Origin: Diplonema papillatum | Taxonomy: Eukaryota > Euglenozoa > Diplonemea > Diplonemida > Diplonemidae | Length of the DNA stretch: 64,000 bases | Direction: 5' to 3' | NCBI GenBank assembly: GCA_030068145.1 | Contig: JAPJBO010000367.1 | Location: 62,001 to 126,000, forward strand | In this document: positions 31,346 through 42,749 of the stretch, piece after piece | Layout: each line of letters opens with the position of its first letter | Position numbering within the stretch: position 1 is the stretch's first letter | Program-made: the position numbers and the translations under genes | Notes under the pieces: generated by a model | The model's input: only the letters and a program-made list of their open reading frames with translations | Told to the model about the DNA's origin: nothing | The model's database searches: none

Positions 31346-31710
31346 GTGTGACTGACATTCTTTGATCCTGTTGGTTCGGGCTTGTTCAGGAGTGCTACCA
31401 TTTACCGGGATATTACTAGTCGTCGAAGCCAGCCCCACCCCGAATTCTTCTGGTGTCGATTCGAGGTGGTCGTGCTCGTCTAGCCATGCGTCTTGCTCCT
31501 ATTCCCTCAGTAAACTGCAAGAATTGGAGCTGGCGTCTTCTGGCCTCTCACACTGGCTTGGCTACATGGGGCTTGTGCTGACCCCTTCCTCCGGTCGGCT
31601 CGTGCATCTCCATCTGAAAACAAAGGGTGAAACCAAAGCGGATACTTACAAACAAACGAAGGGGAAGAACACCGACCATGAGGCAAGCTATGATCGCCGC
31701 TGAGACGATG

Positions 31711-31925
31711 TCACGCCACCAGAGTAAAGAATGCCCTCACCGCAAGTAAAAGTCGCTGTCGATCCTCTTCCGAGGCGTCAGCGGCAAGGGCAACTCTTGA
31801 AGGGACATCGGCCGGGTTTTCCTTCGTGCTGATCCACGAGAAGGACCAGGAACATTTCAAATCGCGTAGTCGGGTCAACGCGTGCACAACTGCGTCATTC
31901 AACTGCTGGCCAGGAATCAGGTGGC
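31711..31925 (-). pseudogene. Retrotransposon RNase H-end remnant
   Basis: The minus strand encodes LNDAVVHALTRLRDLKCSW, then FSWISTKENPADVPSR and ALAADASEEDRQRLLLAV, ending at a stop at 31711. W-[IV]-S/P-x-x-x-N-P-A-D-x-P-S-R is the hallmark at the end of the RNase H region of DIRS, Pao and Ty3-type pol proteins. Upstream on the same strand the frame turns into a His/Arg-rich low-complexity tract (31926-32100), so no reverse transcriptase is attached. A dead fragment. Confidence 0.7.
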
Positions 31926-32429
31926 GGCGGCGACTGTTCTGGGGGCGGTTGCTGCGGCGCTTTCTTCGACGGTTTCTTCGACGGTGGTAGTGGCGGTTTC
32001 TTCGGCGGTGGTGGCGATTTCTGGGGTGGTGGCGACGATTGTGGAGGCGGAGGAGATGGCGGTGGTGACTGTGGCGGTGGCGACTAGTTTGGAGCCGCAA
32101 GTGCCTGTTTCACGACGTGTGTGCCATATGCAGAAGTGTACAAGAAAAAGCCCACGACAGCAACTTGTCGGAAGGATGGATCGCACCCGGGTGAGAGACG
32201 GCCATCAAAGTGTAGCACCACCCAGAATCAAAGCGTAGCACCTACCCAGAGCCGGTGGTTAGTGACCCCTCCGAACAGCCTCCCTGGGTGCTGCATCCAG
32301 TGCCAACCCCCCACCCAACCTACCCCTGCTGCACGCAGATATCCAAGGACGTACAAAGAGCCAGCCTGAAGATGGCCGAACTTTGTACCGTGTCGTTGGC
32401 TGGACGGTCGAAACCACAGAGACGAACAC

Positions 32430-32798
<369 letters not shown>

Positions 32799-32799
<1 letters not shown>

Positions 32800-34213
32800 A
32801 CAAAAACAATGCCAAGGGGTACGGAAGGCCACCGCTTTACTGCCTCCTGCACCCTGCACCCCCGCTGCTTTCCCCCTGCTGGTGCTACTGAAAGCACCCC
32901 GTCTTTTCTCTCTCGAACAAGGACAAACGCAGCCAAGTAAAACAAGTAAAATGAAAGCATGATCGAAAATGTTCGAGCCTAATCGAGCATAATCGAGCGT
33001 ATTCGCCGCCAAAAAGCCAAGAAAGGAGATTCGGGGGTGCTGGTGAACTGTAGCTCATTCCAACTCGTCTATTTTCTTAACAGTACATCTGTACTGACGG
33101 GAACATTTCCGGAACAACGGTTTCACATGAAAGAGAGTGCTAATCCACGAAACACCCCCAAAGAGGTTTATACCCTGTACACGCGAAGAGCAAGAAACTT
33201 TCGCCTTATCATTTTCATCACCTTTTTGGTCAGTTGATGTTGATCGTCCATTACTTCGTTTATGAGCGCAAGCCCGAACTCCGGAAATGTTCCTGTGCCT
33301 TGGTCTCGCCTTTTTTGACACAAACGAAACGTATCAGGTTACCACACAACGCAAGCACACTCTCTCTCCTGTGGCTCCGGTCAGTTGACCTCCGCCGGGT
33401 TAGAAACGTTCACTCCCTCCCAGCGTGATGAGGGCATCGCGCCTTGAACTTCTTCCCTTGAACTTCTTCCCTCGAACTTCTTCCCTTGAACTTCTTACCT
33501 CCAACGATTTCCCTTCCACTTCTTCCCTCTGGAGAGGGGAGACATCCGACCCACTCTCTCTCTGCACGGTCTCCATACTACAGAGCAAAGGCTGCTTGAA
33601 AGGCCCGTTCACAAGGGATTCCGGCCATGGAGCTGCTGCATCACGACAGAGAAGGTCGGCACATTGTTTCCAATCGCTGGCTGACAGCCTCTCGTTCGTC
33701 TAGACGTGCCAGCGGGTGTCATTTCAGCGCGAAAAAGTGGGAGGTCCAGCAATACATAAGACCGCCCACGTGAGCAACCGCAAGTTCGAGACCCTGGTGT
33801 CCTTTCGAGCAAACTGGTTTGAGCACCTTCAGTGCGGCTCGGGAGGACCCATCGAGAGACAAGAGGTACCGGGCAGTCCGCTTGCTTCAACGTTGGAAGG
33901 AGACGATTCGGCAAAAACCTAAGGAATCGATTCAAAAAAATTGGCAAAGAAAAATGCCAGGACCCAATTTCTCCCTCCTTCCACGCTCCCGTAGCCAGCC
34001 GGACGTGTCTACTTGCACAAACACATCAGTGCTCAGCCCCCTCGTCACCGGCACATCCCTGCTGACGACAGTATCACGCTCGTGCGTCTTTGCGAGCGAT
34101 GCACGCTTGGTTTGGGCACAGGTAAAACGAGAGCTGAAAGCGCCCTTTTTTTAGCTCCTCAAAACAAGCACACAGGTTTTGACCTAGCAAAAGAAAAAAA
34201 GTAATCAGACAAG
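32799..34213. other. Intergenic between satellite and RPS9 copy 2
   Basis: Positions 33437-33530 hold six degenerate 17-bp units of CTTCTTCCCTTGAA type. Positions 33095-33150 contain GGAACATTTCCGGAACAACG, shared with about 24090. The RPS9 leader copy starts near 34165. No gene supported. Confidence 0.6.
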
Positions 34214-34780
34214 ATGCGTAAGTACAGAGAGTTCGGCAAGGTCTACAAGAACCCGAGGCGTCCGTTCGAGAAGGAGAGGTTGGACAAGGAGCTGAAGCTG
34301 GTCGGCGAGTACGGGCTCAGGTGCAAGCGTGAGGTGTGGAAGGTCGCCTTGACTCTGGCCAAGATGCGTAAGGCTGCGCGTACTCTGCTCACGTTGGAGC
34401 AGGACTCCGAGCGTCGTCAGTTGGAGGGTGGTGCCCTGCTGCGCCGTTGCCTCAGGTACGGCCTCCTGGACGGAGACCACATGAAGTTGGACTACGTGCT
34501 GGGTCTCACGCTGCAGGACTTCTTGGAGCGCCGCCTGCAAACCCTCGTGCACAAGCACGGGCTCGCACGGTCGATCCACCACGCGAGGGTGCTGATTCGC
34601 CAGAGGCACATCTGCGTCGGGAAGCAAATGGTTGACGTCCCCTCGTTCTGGGTGCGAACCGACTCCGAGAAGCACATCGACCTCGCACCCACGTCCTCCC
34701 TCGGCTCCGGGGGCCCCGGCCGTGTGAAGAGGATGAAGGCCAAGTCCGGCAAGAAGGCCGCCGCCGACGACGAAGAGTAG
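34214..34780 (+). CDS. RPS9: 40S ribosomal protein S9 (uS4), copy 2
   Basis: Translates to exactly the same 188 residues as the gene at 28596. I saw only synonymous differences in the coding region (for example AAA/AAG in the WKV codons and CGC/CGT in MRK). Homology continues for about 45 bp upstream (ACACAGGTTTTGACCTAG) and about 60 bp downstream and then stops. Same orientation, 5.6 kb apart. This fits either a recent duplication or an older pair kept identical by gene conversion. Both copies look functional. Confidence 0.97.
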   Translation: MRKYREFGKVYKNPRRPFEKERLDKELKLVGEYGLRCKREVWKVALTLAKMRKAARTLLTLEQDSERRQLEGGALLRRCLRYGLLDGDHMKLDYVLGLTLQDFLERRLQTLVHKHGLARSIHHARVLIRQRHICVGKQMVDVPSFWVRTDSEKHIDLAPTSSLGSGGPGRVKRMKAKSGKKAAADDEE

Positions 34781-34849
34781 ATCTCCGAACTCGCGCTCTC
34801 TAAATGGCCCTTCTTCCACTTTCCTTCACTTCTTTTGTTGCCAAAACAT

Positions 34850-35823
34850 GGGATTGTCATGTGGAAGGAATCGAGATGCTCGCCACACAAAAGCGGCGAA
34901 TATAGCTTGACGAAAAAAAAAATGCGATCAGGCGCTGCGTTCAATTGAAACCCGACACTCTCTCACCTGCGTGTAGGAAAAACGATACTCGGCCACTTGC
35001 AAGTCACAAAAGGAAGGATACCTGTAGGTGCAGTGCCGGGGAGTGCAAGCGTTCAATTAAGAGACCACGTTCTTTTTTTTTGTGGCTGTAATTGTTCCCC
35101 TGCCCCCTGCCCCTTCTTCCGCCGAGAGAATGCACCAGGCGACACCCGCTACGTCTTCCTCCTGAGAAGGTGCTTCGCCCGTATATTCCGCCACTTCAAC
35201 TTGCGTTTCCTTACCTTCCGATGGAACAAGTTTTGCTCCCTTATCCTTTTGGGATACAAGGCCAGGCTATTGAAGGGACGACATGTCGCCTACGGCCGCT
35301 GTGGGTGAGAAAAAAAACGCCTGCAGCTGGAGAATGGTCGTTCTTTTCATCGCCGCGTATAAAAAGAGACGCCCTTCATCAGCGAAAACCAAGATTTTGA
35401 AGACACACGCCCGTGAAAGTGTCCCGCCGCTGCGACAGGGACGGAAGGTATGGAATGATGCGCGTCTTCATGCCGAACGAGGCATTTTTGGCTGCCTTCA
35501 GAGAGAGTCGTAGCCGCTCCCGCGCTTTTGGCCCTCTTTTCACTACATCTTCTGTGGCTGGTGTTCACCCGCCTGCAGTCACGTTGTGAAAAAAGAGCCG
35601 CCGCGCTCTGCCACGAGCTCCCCCCCACGCTTTATTCGTTTATTCCTTCATACCTTTCACCCGCTTCTTGCGCGTTCTATCGCGCAACGGTCGCGATGGC
35701 CCGAATCATGATCATGTTCTCGTTCGCATAAGCAAAAAAAAAAAAAAAAAAATGTCGGATGGAGAGAGGGGAGGCTCGCCCGTTCTCGCGCATCTGTCGT
35801 TGCAGGATCTCGTTCGTCCCATT
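34850..35823. other. Intergenic downstream of RPS9 copy 2
   Basis: A decayed R1 piece at about 34985-35080 (GTGCCGGGGAGTGCAAGCG, TTCAATTAAGAGACCAC) and a 19-A run at 35734-35752. No exon could be supported. Confidence 0.55.
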
Positions 35824-36025
35824 TCTTTTTTTACATAAGCGCCAACATTGGAAGAAAATGCTCGACAGACAAAGAACCGAAGTGATCCCAAGTGTTGTAC
35901 CTACCGAACCACGTGTTGAACGGACGAGAGGTCATACGGGTCTACCCCCACACGACAAGACACACAAACAGGTCAACGTCCTGAGCGAGTAAACAACACA
36001 CGGTGGTGTAAACGAAGAACAAACA
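35824..36025 (+). repeat. SINE-like dispersed repeat, subfamily R2
   Basis: T run, TACATAAGCGCCAACATTGG, AAATGCTCGACAGAC, ACCGAACCACGTGTTGAACG, GGTGGTGTAAACGAAGAAC. It lacks about 15 bp relative to the other R2 copies. Confidence 0.9.
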
Positions 36026-36039
36026 GACGGCAGACTTTG

Positions 36040-37300
36040 TCTGGAGCAGCGAAAGTTGGGAGATCCCACAAATAGCTCTTTGTTGACACCAAAACTGGCG
36101 GGGGCACTTAATCGAGCGGCAGGGGAAGTAGGGGGAGGGAGTGAGGTGCTTCCGTGAAAGATGGCGAAAGTCGGCAGGTTACCGATGCTTGTGGGCCGGC
36201 CGCCCATTACGCATCGAACGGCTATCAGCACCGCAACGCGACACGTTCCCTTCAAAATAACCCGCCTCATATCTAATATAATACCGACCACTTGTTGGAA
36301 GACACACGCACAAGCACACGTACTGCCACTACCGCAAATGACGATACGCGCACTGTAGTGTACGATACCTTGAAGGCACCTCTACGGCAACGGTTACCCG
36401 GAGACTTGAAACCCCGGATCTCTATGTAAACTAACACTCTTGTTGACCCCAAAACTGGCGGGGCACATAATCGAGCGGCAGGGGAAGTAGGGGAAGGGAG
36501 TGAGGTGCTTCCGTGAAGGATGGCGAAAGTCGGCAGGTTACCGATGCTTGTGGGCCGGCCGCCCATTACGCATCGAACGGCTATCAGCACCGCAACACGA
36601 CACGGTCCCTTCAAAAGGACCCGCCTCATATTTCATATATACCGACCACTTGTTGGAAGACACACGCACAAGAACACGTACTGCCACTACCGCAGATACG
36701 ATACGCTTACTGTAGTGTACGATACCTTGAAGGAACCTTTACGGCAACGGTTACCCGGAGACTTGAAACCCCGGATCTCTAAGTAAACTAACACTCTAAG
36801 AGACTTCAAAGCACAGGTGGAAGACCCCGCGCACGCCCCTCATAATTATAAGCACGAGGAACCCAAGTACTCTGGCCGGACAGGATCACGAGGCAGGGGA
36901 AGCAGGGAAGGAGTGGGGTGCTTCTGTGAAAGATGTCGAAGGTCAGCAGGTTCCCAATGCTCATGGGCCGGCCGCCCATTACGCATCGAACGGCTATCAG
37001 CATCGCAACACGACACGGTCCTACAAAAGGACCCGCCTCATATTTCATATAATACCGACCACGTGGTTGGAAGACACACGCTCAAGCACACGTACTGCCA
37101 CTACCGCAGATACGATACGCACACTGCAGGATACGATACCTTGAAGGAACCTTTACGACAACCGGAGACTTTAAAACCCCGGATCTGTAAGTGAACTTAC
37201 ACTCTAAAAGACTGCAAAGCACGTACCCCAGATACATATAAGCGCTAGGAACCAAAAATACTCTGGCCGGGGACAGGATCAAGAGGCAGGGGAAGCAGGG
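36040..37300 (+). pseudogene. Three tandem decayed copies of the 5' end of the next gene
   Basis: The leader and first 35 or so codons of the gene at 37327 are repeated with ATG at 36161, 36520 and 36933 (spacings 359, 413 and 394 bp). Copies 1 and 2 keep the frame (MAKVGRLPMLVGRPPITHR); copy 3 carries a small deletion. In each copy homology to the gene stops at the same place, after the codons for FKRTRP. It is replaced by a unit shared among the copies only (ACGTACTGCCACTACCGCA, TTGAAGGAACCTTTACG, ACCCGGAGACTTGAAACCCC). The copies therefore consist of a 5' leader, the presequence codons and what is probably flanking intron or promoter DNA. Confidence 0.85.
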
Positions 37301-37326
37301 GAGGGAGCGGGGTGCTTCTGTGAAAG

Positions 37327-37665
37327 ATGTCGAAGGTCGGCAGGTTACCGATGCTCATGGGCCGGCCGCCCATTACGCATCGAACGGCTATCAGCACCGC
37401 AACGCGACACGGGCCCTTCAAGCGGACCCGCCCAGCCGCCTCGGGCGGAGCCTACTCCGATTGTCCATACCCCTTCGTGAAGCTGCCGCACGACCCGGAA
37501 CCGATCCGGAAAATGCCGTTCCACTACAAGATGCAATACTTCCTCATCATCTTCGGACTCTTCGGGGCGACGTGGGTTGTCATCCTGCATCCTCGCGACG
37601 ACTACATCTACTGGGCTCGTAACGAATCGCTGCGCAGAAGGAGAGAAAGGAGAGAGCGACAGGTC
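37327..37665 (+). CDS. Small single-span membrane protein with mitochondrial-type presequence
   Basis: ATG at 37327. The first 36 residues (MSKVGRLPMLMGRPPITHR onward to FKRTRP) contain many Arg/Lys and no acidic residue, like a mitochondrial import presequence. The following mature part has one hydrophobic span (MQYFLIIFGLFGATWVVIL, about residues 65-83). After it comes HPRDDYIYWARNES and a very basic tail RRRRERRERQ. This layout is that of small single-helix subunits of respiratory complexes, but I cannot name the subunit. After codon 112 the frame continues into sequence that is the reverse complement of an ankyrin-like fragment, so the true end is probably a nearby splice site or the gene is broken there. 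Three decayed copies of its 5' end precede it. Confidence 0.5.
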
Positions 37666-37683
37666 TGGATCTTTGTTCAGTTT

Positions 37684-37884
37684 TGTTGCGCCTTTGGGAG
37701 CGGGCCCGTTGAACGCGGCCCAGCGCAGCGGCGTCGACTTCTTGAGCGACGACGGGTCCAGCACGTTGGCACTGTTCCAGCTCGCGCATCCCTTCTCGAC
37801 AGCACGCAGGTCGTCCAGCTTAATGCTTCGGAACAGGCCCGTGAGGTCCATCCTGGAGAGGCTGCACCTGGACGGGCAGGTCAA
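37684..37884 (-). pseudogene. Ankyrin-repeat-like fragment
   Basis: On the minus strand MDLTGLFRSIKLDDLRAVEK, then NVLDPSSLKKSTPLRWAAFNG (split here at SSLKKS), resembles the start of an ankyrin-repeat protein (L-R-A-V-E, T-P-L-x-x-A-A-x-x-G). It ends after about 56 residues and abuts the converging small gene. Only one repeat and no second exon are visible. Confidence 0.45.
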
Positions 37885-38804
37885 CCACCACCCCCTAGCC
37901 CAGTGTTGTCCGCAGACGTGCAGACGTCTGCATCTGCGTACGCGTCTGCGTCTGCAAGATCGGCCTGCGGGTCATCCTGCTCGGGTATTCTTCGATGTGG
38001 ACGTGCAGACCTGAGACCTCAGGAATAAAGAAGGCCCAGCCGTACAGCTTCGCAGTCCGGAGTGTCAGTGCGCACGTGCAAATGTGTCTTTGCCGTGCGA
38101 ACGTGAGAAAGGAAAAGCTGGGACTGGCAGTGATTATCGTAATCCAACTGACTGCCGGTCAGCCGTCTGCGTCTGCGTCTGCAGTTTTTCGTAAGTCGGC
38201 CGCAGGCATCACCTGCCTAGCTCGGCCTTTTACACCTTCAACCACCGCAAAGCCGCGACCCGCAGCTGGCTCACAGTGCGACTTACCCGTAGCATTACGA
38301 GAAAGGAGGAAAGAAACCTTCCGGAGAGATGGTCCCTGCACTCTAACTCGTCTCGCGTAAGGTCAGCGCGGTAGCAATGACAACGAGAACACATGTAGGT
38401 GGGTGGGGAGAAGCCCTGGGACTGCTTAGGCGTGACTACCCCCGTCGCTCCGTTGACTTGTTTTGATGTGTTCTCGCTCTCTCGGAAAAGTCCGCGCGAC
38501 AGCGATGGCAACGAGAACACAAGAAATAACAGGAAGGTGGGACTGACCTCTTTTTCTCTCGCTTTCTCAATCTTGCGGGTTGCCTACAATGTATTGTGCA
38601 GGCTACAAAAATAGTCATCCCTGGAGACGGGGCCTTACACGTCCCCCTTGCATTTCTTTTCTATTAGACGTCCTCTTCGGACTAATTTGACGCCATCACC
38701 AAATCATCTTTTGGCGTCAAGCATCAAACATGCATGAAACGCAGTGTTCTGTCTTAACTTCAATCCGAGATCCTTTGCCTTCGAACTCCAACGCAACCGA
38801 ACAG
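37885..38804. other. Intergenic with TCTGCG repeats
   Basis: GCAGACGTGCAGACGTCTGC followed by TCTGCG-type hexamer repeats lies at 37912-37960 and again in part at 38160-38185; a relative is at 41052-41090. An R4 copy is at 38710-38755. No gene supported. Confidence 0.55.
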
Positions 38805-38933
38805 GAGATGTATTACCTCGGCATCGACGAAAATGACGTCGACCCCGACCTCGTGCGCGAAATCGACCGCCTCTATGTGAAGGGCAGAGACTGCGACATA
38901 ACCGTCGACTCCAGCATCGCCCCCGGAAGATAG
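38805..38933 (+). pseudogene. Orphan terminal-exon-like fragment
   Basis: Directly after an ...AACAG acceptor-like site, 42 codons of coding-type sequence (EMYYLGIDENDVDPDLVREI, DRLYVKGRDCDITVDSS) run to a TAG. The composition is acidic and unlike the surrounding repeats. No preceding exon is seen within 700 bp, which is occupied by repeats. It may be a detached last exon, in line with the gene-end copies elsewhere in the window. Family not recognised. Confidence 0.4.
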
Positions 38934-38992
38934 GCGAGCCCCATGTTCTTTTCTTCTCCGCCGCCGTTTCATTTTTTCCGTTTCTTTCCTGA

Positions 38993-39300
38993 ATAAGCAC
39001 CTCCTCCTTTGAAGGAAGTCCTCGCGCCAGTCGTAGTATCTCAAAGGAAGGGTGCTGTAGCCCACCCAAAATCACAAGTGATTCTGGGTTTGGTGCCGGG
39101 CGTAAGCGTTCAACGAACGAAGGACCCACTTTGTAGTTGCATCGTTTCATAACGTGAGCTTCGGCTGACACCATTCGCGCACTTAACCATGGTTAAGAAG
39201 ACGACTGAAAGCACAGACACAAAGATAGCTCAAAGCATCTGCAGAATAGCACGAAAAGCCTCTGGGCAAAACCCCGTTTTCACATTTCTTCCCCTCCAGC
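38993..39300 (+). repeat. R1 copy followed by R3 copy
   Basis: R1 at 38993-39150 (AATAAGCACCTCC, GGTGCTGTAGCCCAC, GGCGTAAGCGTTCAACG) is followed directly by R3 at 39158-39300 (TTCGGCTGACACCATTCGCG, TTAACCATGGTTAA, AGATAGCTCAAAGCATCTGC). Confidence 0.88.
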
Positions 39301-42300
39301 CTCCGTCGAAACAAGCACCGGAGCGGGCTCTTCTGAGTATTCGTGCTTGTACGCAGATAGCAATCACGGCGCGGTAGTGTTTGTCGTCTTACCTCCGCCT
39401 ACATACGCAGACAGAAGGGGTTGAGTGTGAAGCTCAACGAGTTGCCCTCGTCGCCGGCAGTAAGGGCGAGAGACAAAAGCTTGAACTTGCATCGGTACTG
39501 GTAGACGCGACACGCCGTCGTATCATTTGATTCTCGGACCGATTGCTCCAGATCGGTGCAGGTTGAAAAGACGGGAAACAGTCCCACCAAACGGCCAGGA
39601 ACCACTGGGGACCACGAGGTACGAGTGAGTTTTGAGTGGGTCCCCGATAGCCCTGTCGGTGCCTGCAAATCCATGTGGTTCATGTACTCAAGATCTGATG
39701 AGTTCCCAGATCGTCCTGACCTAGTAAAATTCCCCGTGTTGAGTCAAAAAGGAAGCAGCATACTCCACGCCTGGTGGTGGTGTCATTCGGTGAGTTCCTT
39801 TTTAAGTTTCAGCCTTGCGGATGTTCTCCCCCCCCCGAACCCATAGTCTTTTGATTTCTCGTTCGGGAGAGGTGCCGTGAAGCCAGAACGACTTCCCTCG
39901 CCGCCAGATCCGTGAGTGGCCGTGCCCGCGTCGGTTTGCGCGGATTCGAGGCTTGCATTGAGGCTCTCGGCCTCGGATCGGGCGGCGGCAAGGTCGGCTT
40001 CGGCTGTTTCGAGCTTCTTCGAGAGGTAGCTTGCTTTGGACTCCGCCTGTGCGTTCTCTTTCCTGGAGTTCCGAGCTGGCCGTGCCTGCGTCGGTTTGGG
40101 CTTCCGACGAAACAATTCACGCCCGCCAGTAGCAGTACGGGGCAGCACTGCTGCGACCCGAACCTCCCCCGGGGAGGGACGGCCCCCCTGCACTCTGACA
40201 CGTCTCCTCTTTTTCCATCCTTCTTGTTTTATCCGTCTGCGTTCAGGATTCGTTGGGGCAGAGAAGCCGCCGTCGGCTGATTTTTCACGGTCTTTTTTGT
40301 TGTTGCTGTTGTTGTTGTTCGTCTTGTGTGTTTTTTTTTTTTTTAGCCACATGCAATGTGTAAGGAAACTGAACCGCCCAAGTAGGACCTTCTGATCATG
40401 ATCATTTGCCAAATTTGCCACCTGAAGCCACGTCCAGGATTTGGGCTCAGGGTAGTGTGGTCAACGAAAACTCTAGTTTCCCTTTCTACTTTCTCCTACT
40501 CTCGCGGTGTACGGTTTTTGAGACATTGCAATGTGTTCCAAAAATGTAAGCCTGAGCAATGAGCGAACCAACACCAAACTGAAGATCATGTCACTGTCAC
40601 AGTTTACATGTCCGTGCTTCACATGGAGATCCCGAACTCAAGACATGCCAGGTGAAAAAGAAGAAAAGCAACCTGAAGAGAGGGCCTGGAACTCGGCCTG
40701 CTCAAAAAAAAAGTGTGGATGCGTCAACGCAACAGTTTTTGAAAGGATAGCGAAAGAGCGAAGGCATATTTTTTTTTTTTTAATATTGTTCCCGGCGCTC
40801 AACTCCTGGAAGCTGGAAGGAGAGTACTCAGGAAATGGAGATTCCCACCTCGACCTGGATCATCGGACCGCCGCCTTTGAGCTTTGGGTTCGGGTTGTTC
40901 TTCCGCGCGCTGCGAGGGCGCCACCTTGAGTCTTTCAGCAGGAGTAGTGCCGTGGCGCTCACTACCACGCGCTGCTATCAAAAGTCTTGATGGTTGATGG
41001 GGGCTTTCTGAAAAGCACACGGGCACGATTGCCCGCGCAAACCAGTGTTATCTGTAGACGTGCAGACGTCTGCGTCTGCGTATGCAGGGCGACACCTGCC
41101 TAACCGAGGTGGGGGCAGTTTACCGTGACGCCATGCGGGGAAACGCTCCCACTTTCCCCTCCGAGGAAGAAGAAAGAAGAAGAAAAGGCCGCTCCTGGTC
41201 CAGGAACGTGACGGTCAACCACAGCTTGCGAAGCTTGAGTCGGAGGCAGCACAGTGCCACAACCCCGTCCGCTCTGCCCTGCGGCTGACCGTCTCGACGA
41301 GCTTGCGTTCAGCGCGAGCGCCAAGCCCCAAGGTGCGCCAAGCCTTGATGCTTTAGTCTGGGAAATCGGTCGTGGCTCTGCAGTACCGCCGAACACGTGA
41401 AGCTTGGCTCCCGTGTAGCAGGCTTTCCCTGGTACCCCTCCGAGAAAAAAAAAAAGAAAAAAAAAAAACAGCCGTAACTAGTGCGGAACTCCGCGGGGGG
41501 TAGGTTTCAGCACGTGTGCGAGTTATGCGGGGGTTTTGAAGAGACGAAGAAGTCGCAGGAGATTGGGCAGTTCTGCTGGAGCCCAGCTTCAGGAGCTGGA
41601 GTTACAGAGGGTGTACCCGATCCACACCATGTATCACCCGCAATTCAAATTCAGGGTTAGCTCCAGCTCCTGAGGCTGGACTGCGTCGTGTGGGGGCGTG
41701 TGAACAGTAGACCGAAGGCGCACACCGTAGCAAGATCAGATGCATTGTGCTGGGATTAGTTATCACCTTCCAGCCCTTCACGGGCATCGCGTCCTCTGCG
41801 CACGCGCGCGAGTCTTCTCCCGCGCTTCTCTTTTTCTCGTTTTCGTGTTCTTTTCATGCTTTTCTCCCCCTTGGAGCTTGTTCAAAAACATGACAACCTT
41901 TTATTCCTTCTCGTTGATATTCGCATCGAATGAACGAAAGAAAAAAAACGACGAAAAGAAGGCGTCCGCCGCTTTGCCTTTTTGATCTGCTGCCATGGGG
42001 AACACGCAGAGTCATCGACGAACGTCGAAGGGAGGTCGCTGGAATGCCTCTGTGAAGCGTGGTTCGTTGCAGTTGTTGACCGAGGTGATTAAAGCTGAAA
42101 ACTAGGACCCCTTGGGGTCTTCCGATTTTTGTACCGAGCGTACCATTATCGAGATGCCAGCCGACGGGGTGAATCCCGCACGTTTTGTATCTCGCGCTTG
42201 TTAGGAGCTCTGCATCTAGGGAGCTAGCGAAGCATGACACGACGCGTGCAAAGAGGTAGTCGGTAGCGGCTTGTGCAGTCTATCGTCCAAGATCATTGCT

Positions 42301-42523
42301 GCGTATCAAGTTCAGGCTTAAGTGTACTACGCCCTTAGCCGGGTGGCATCCCTCTTATCCACATTTTCGTTCGGCATCGGGGACAAGTAGGGACGCCGTT
42401 CGTAAATGCTCGGCAGCAGCATAATGCTTCGGGGAAACCTAACCATCCAGCCCTACACCCCGGACTCCCACGCAGGATTGCGGGAGTGGTTTTGCGGTCG
42501 TTTGTGCGATCGGCCTCACTCCC
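39301..42523. other. Intergenic, repeats only
   Basis: An R5 fragment at about 39670 (AATCCATGTGGTTCATGTAC), poly-T at 40330-40344 and 40770-40781, a TCTGCG block at 41052-41090, poly-A at 41448-41470 and a foldback element at 41579-41682. Reading frames here are short and without motifs. Confidence 0.55.
41579..41682 (+). mobile_element. Foldback element, copy 2
   Basis: GAGCCCAGCTTCAGGAGCTG then GAGTTAC on the left faces GTTAGCTCCAGCTCCTGAGG then CTGGACT on the right, 50 bp apart. The arms match those of the element at 19499-19650 while the centres differ. Confidence 0.7.
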
Positions 42524-42568
42524 TCAATGCGGGAGTGGCCACTCCGCACTTTTTCACTCCCGCATTGA
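42524..42568 (+). repeat. Perfect 14-bp inverted repeat upstream of the kinase gene
   Basis: TCAATGCGGGAGTG (42524-42537) and CACTCCCGCATTGA (42555-42568) are exact inverted copies around a 17-base loop, about 180 bp before the kinase start. A further half-site GCGGGAGTG is at 42479. It could be a small foldback element or a paired protein-binding site; nothing here decides. Confidence 0.85.
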
Positions 42569-42749
42569 CTTAGTATATGGCTGGTGTATGCTACAATATC
42601 TGACTGAATGGAACAAGGTAAATACGAGCTAGAAACGATCAACCGCCGCGCATACACAAAGGAGGCATCAAACTCGTCCAGCAGATTGCAAAATTGTGTT
42701 CACTGATAGGTTGAAGGGTTGAAGCTCACCCAAAGAACCCACCCGAGAG

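Noticed and set aside
39189-39377. Short protein starting MVKKTTESTDTKIAQS as a real gene
   Set aside because: It lies in dispersed repeat R3, diverges after about 35 codons between copies, and the copy at 18557 is stopped early. A link to ribosomal L30 is only a guess.
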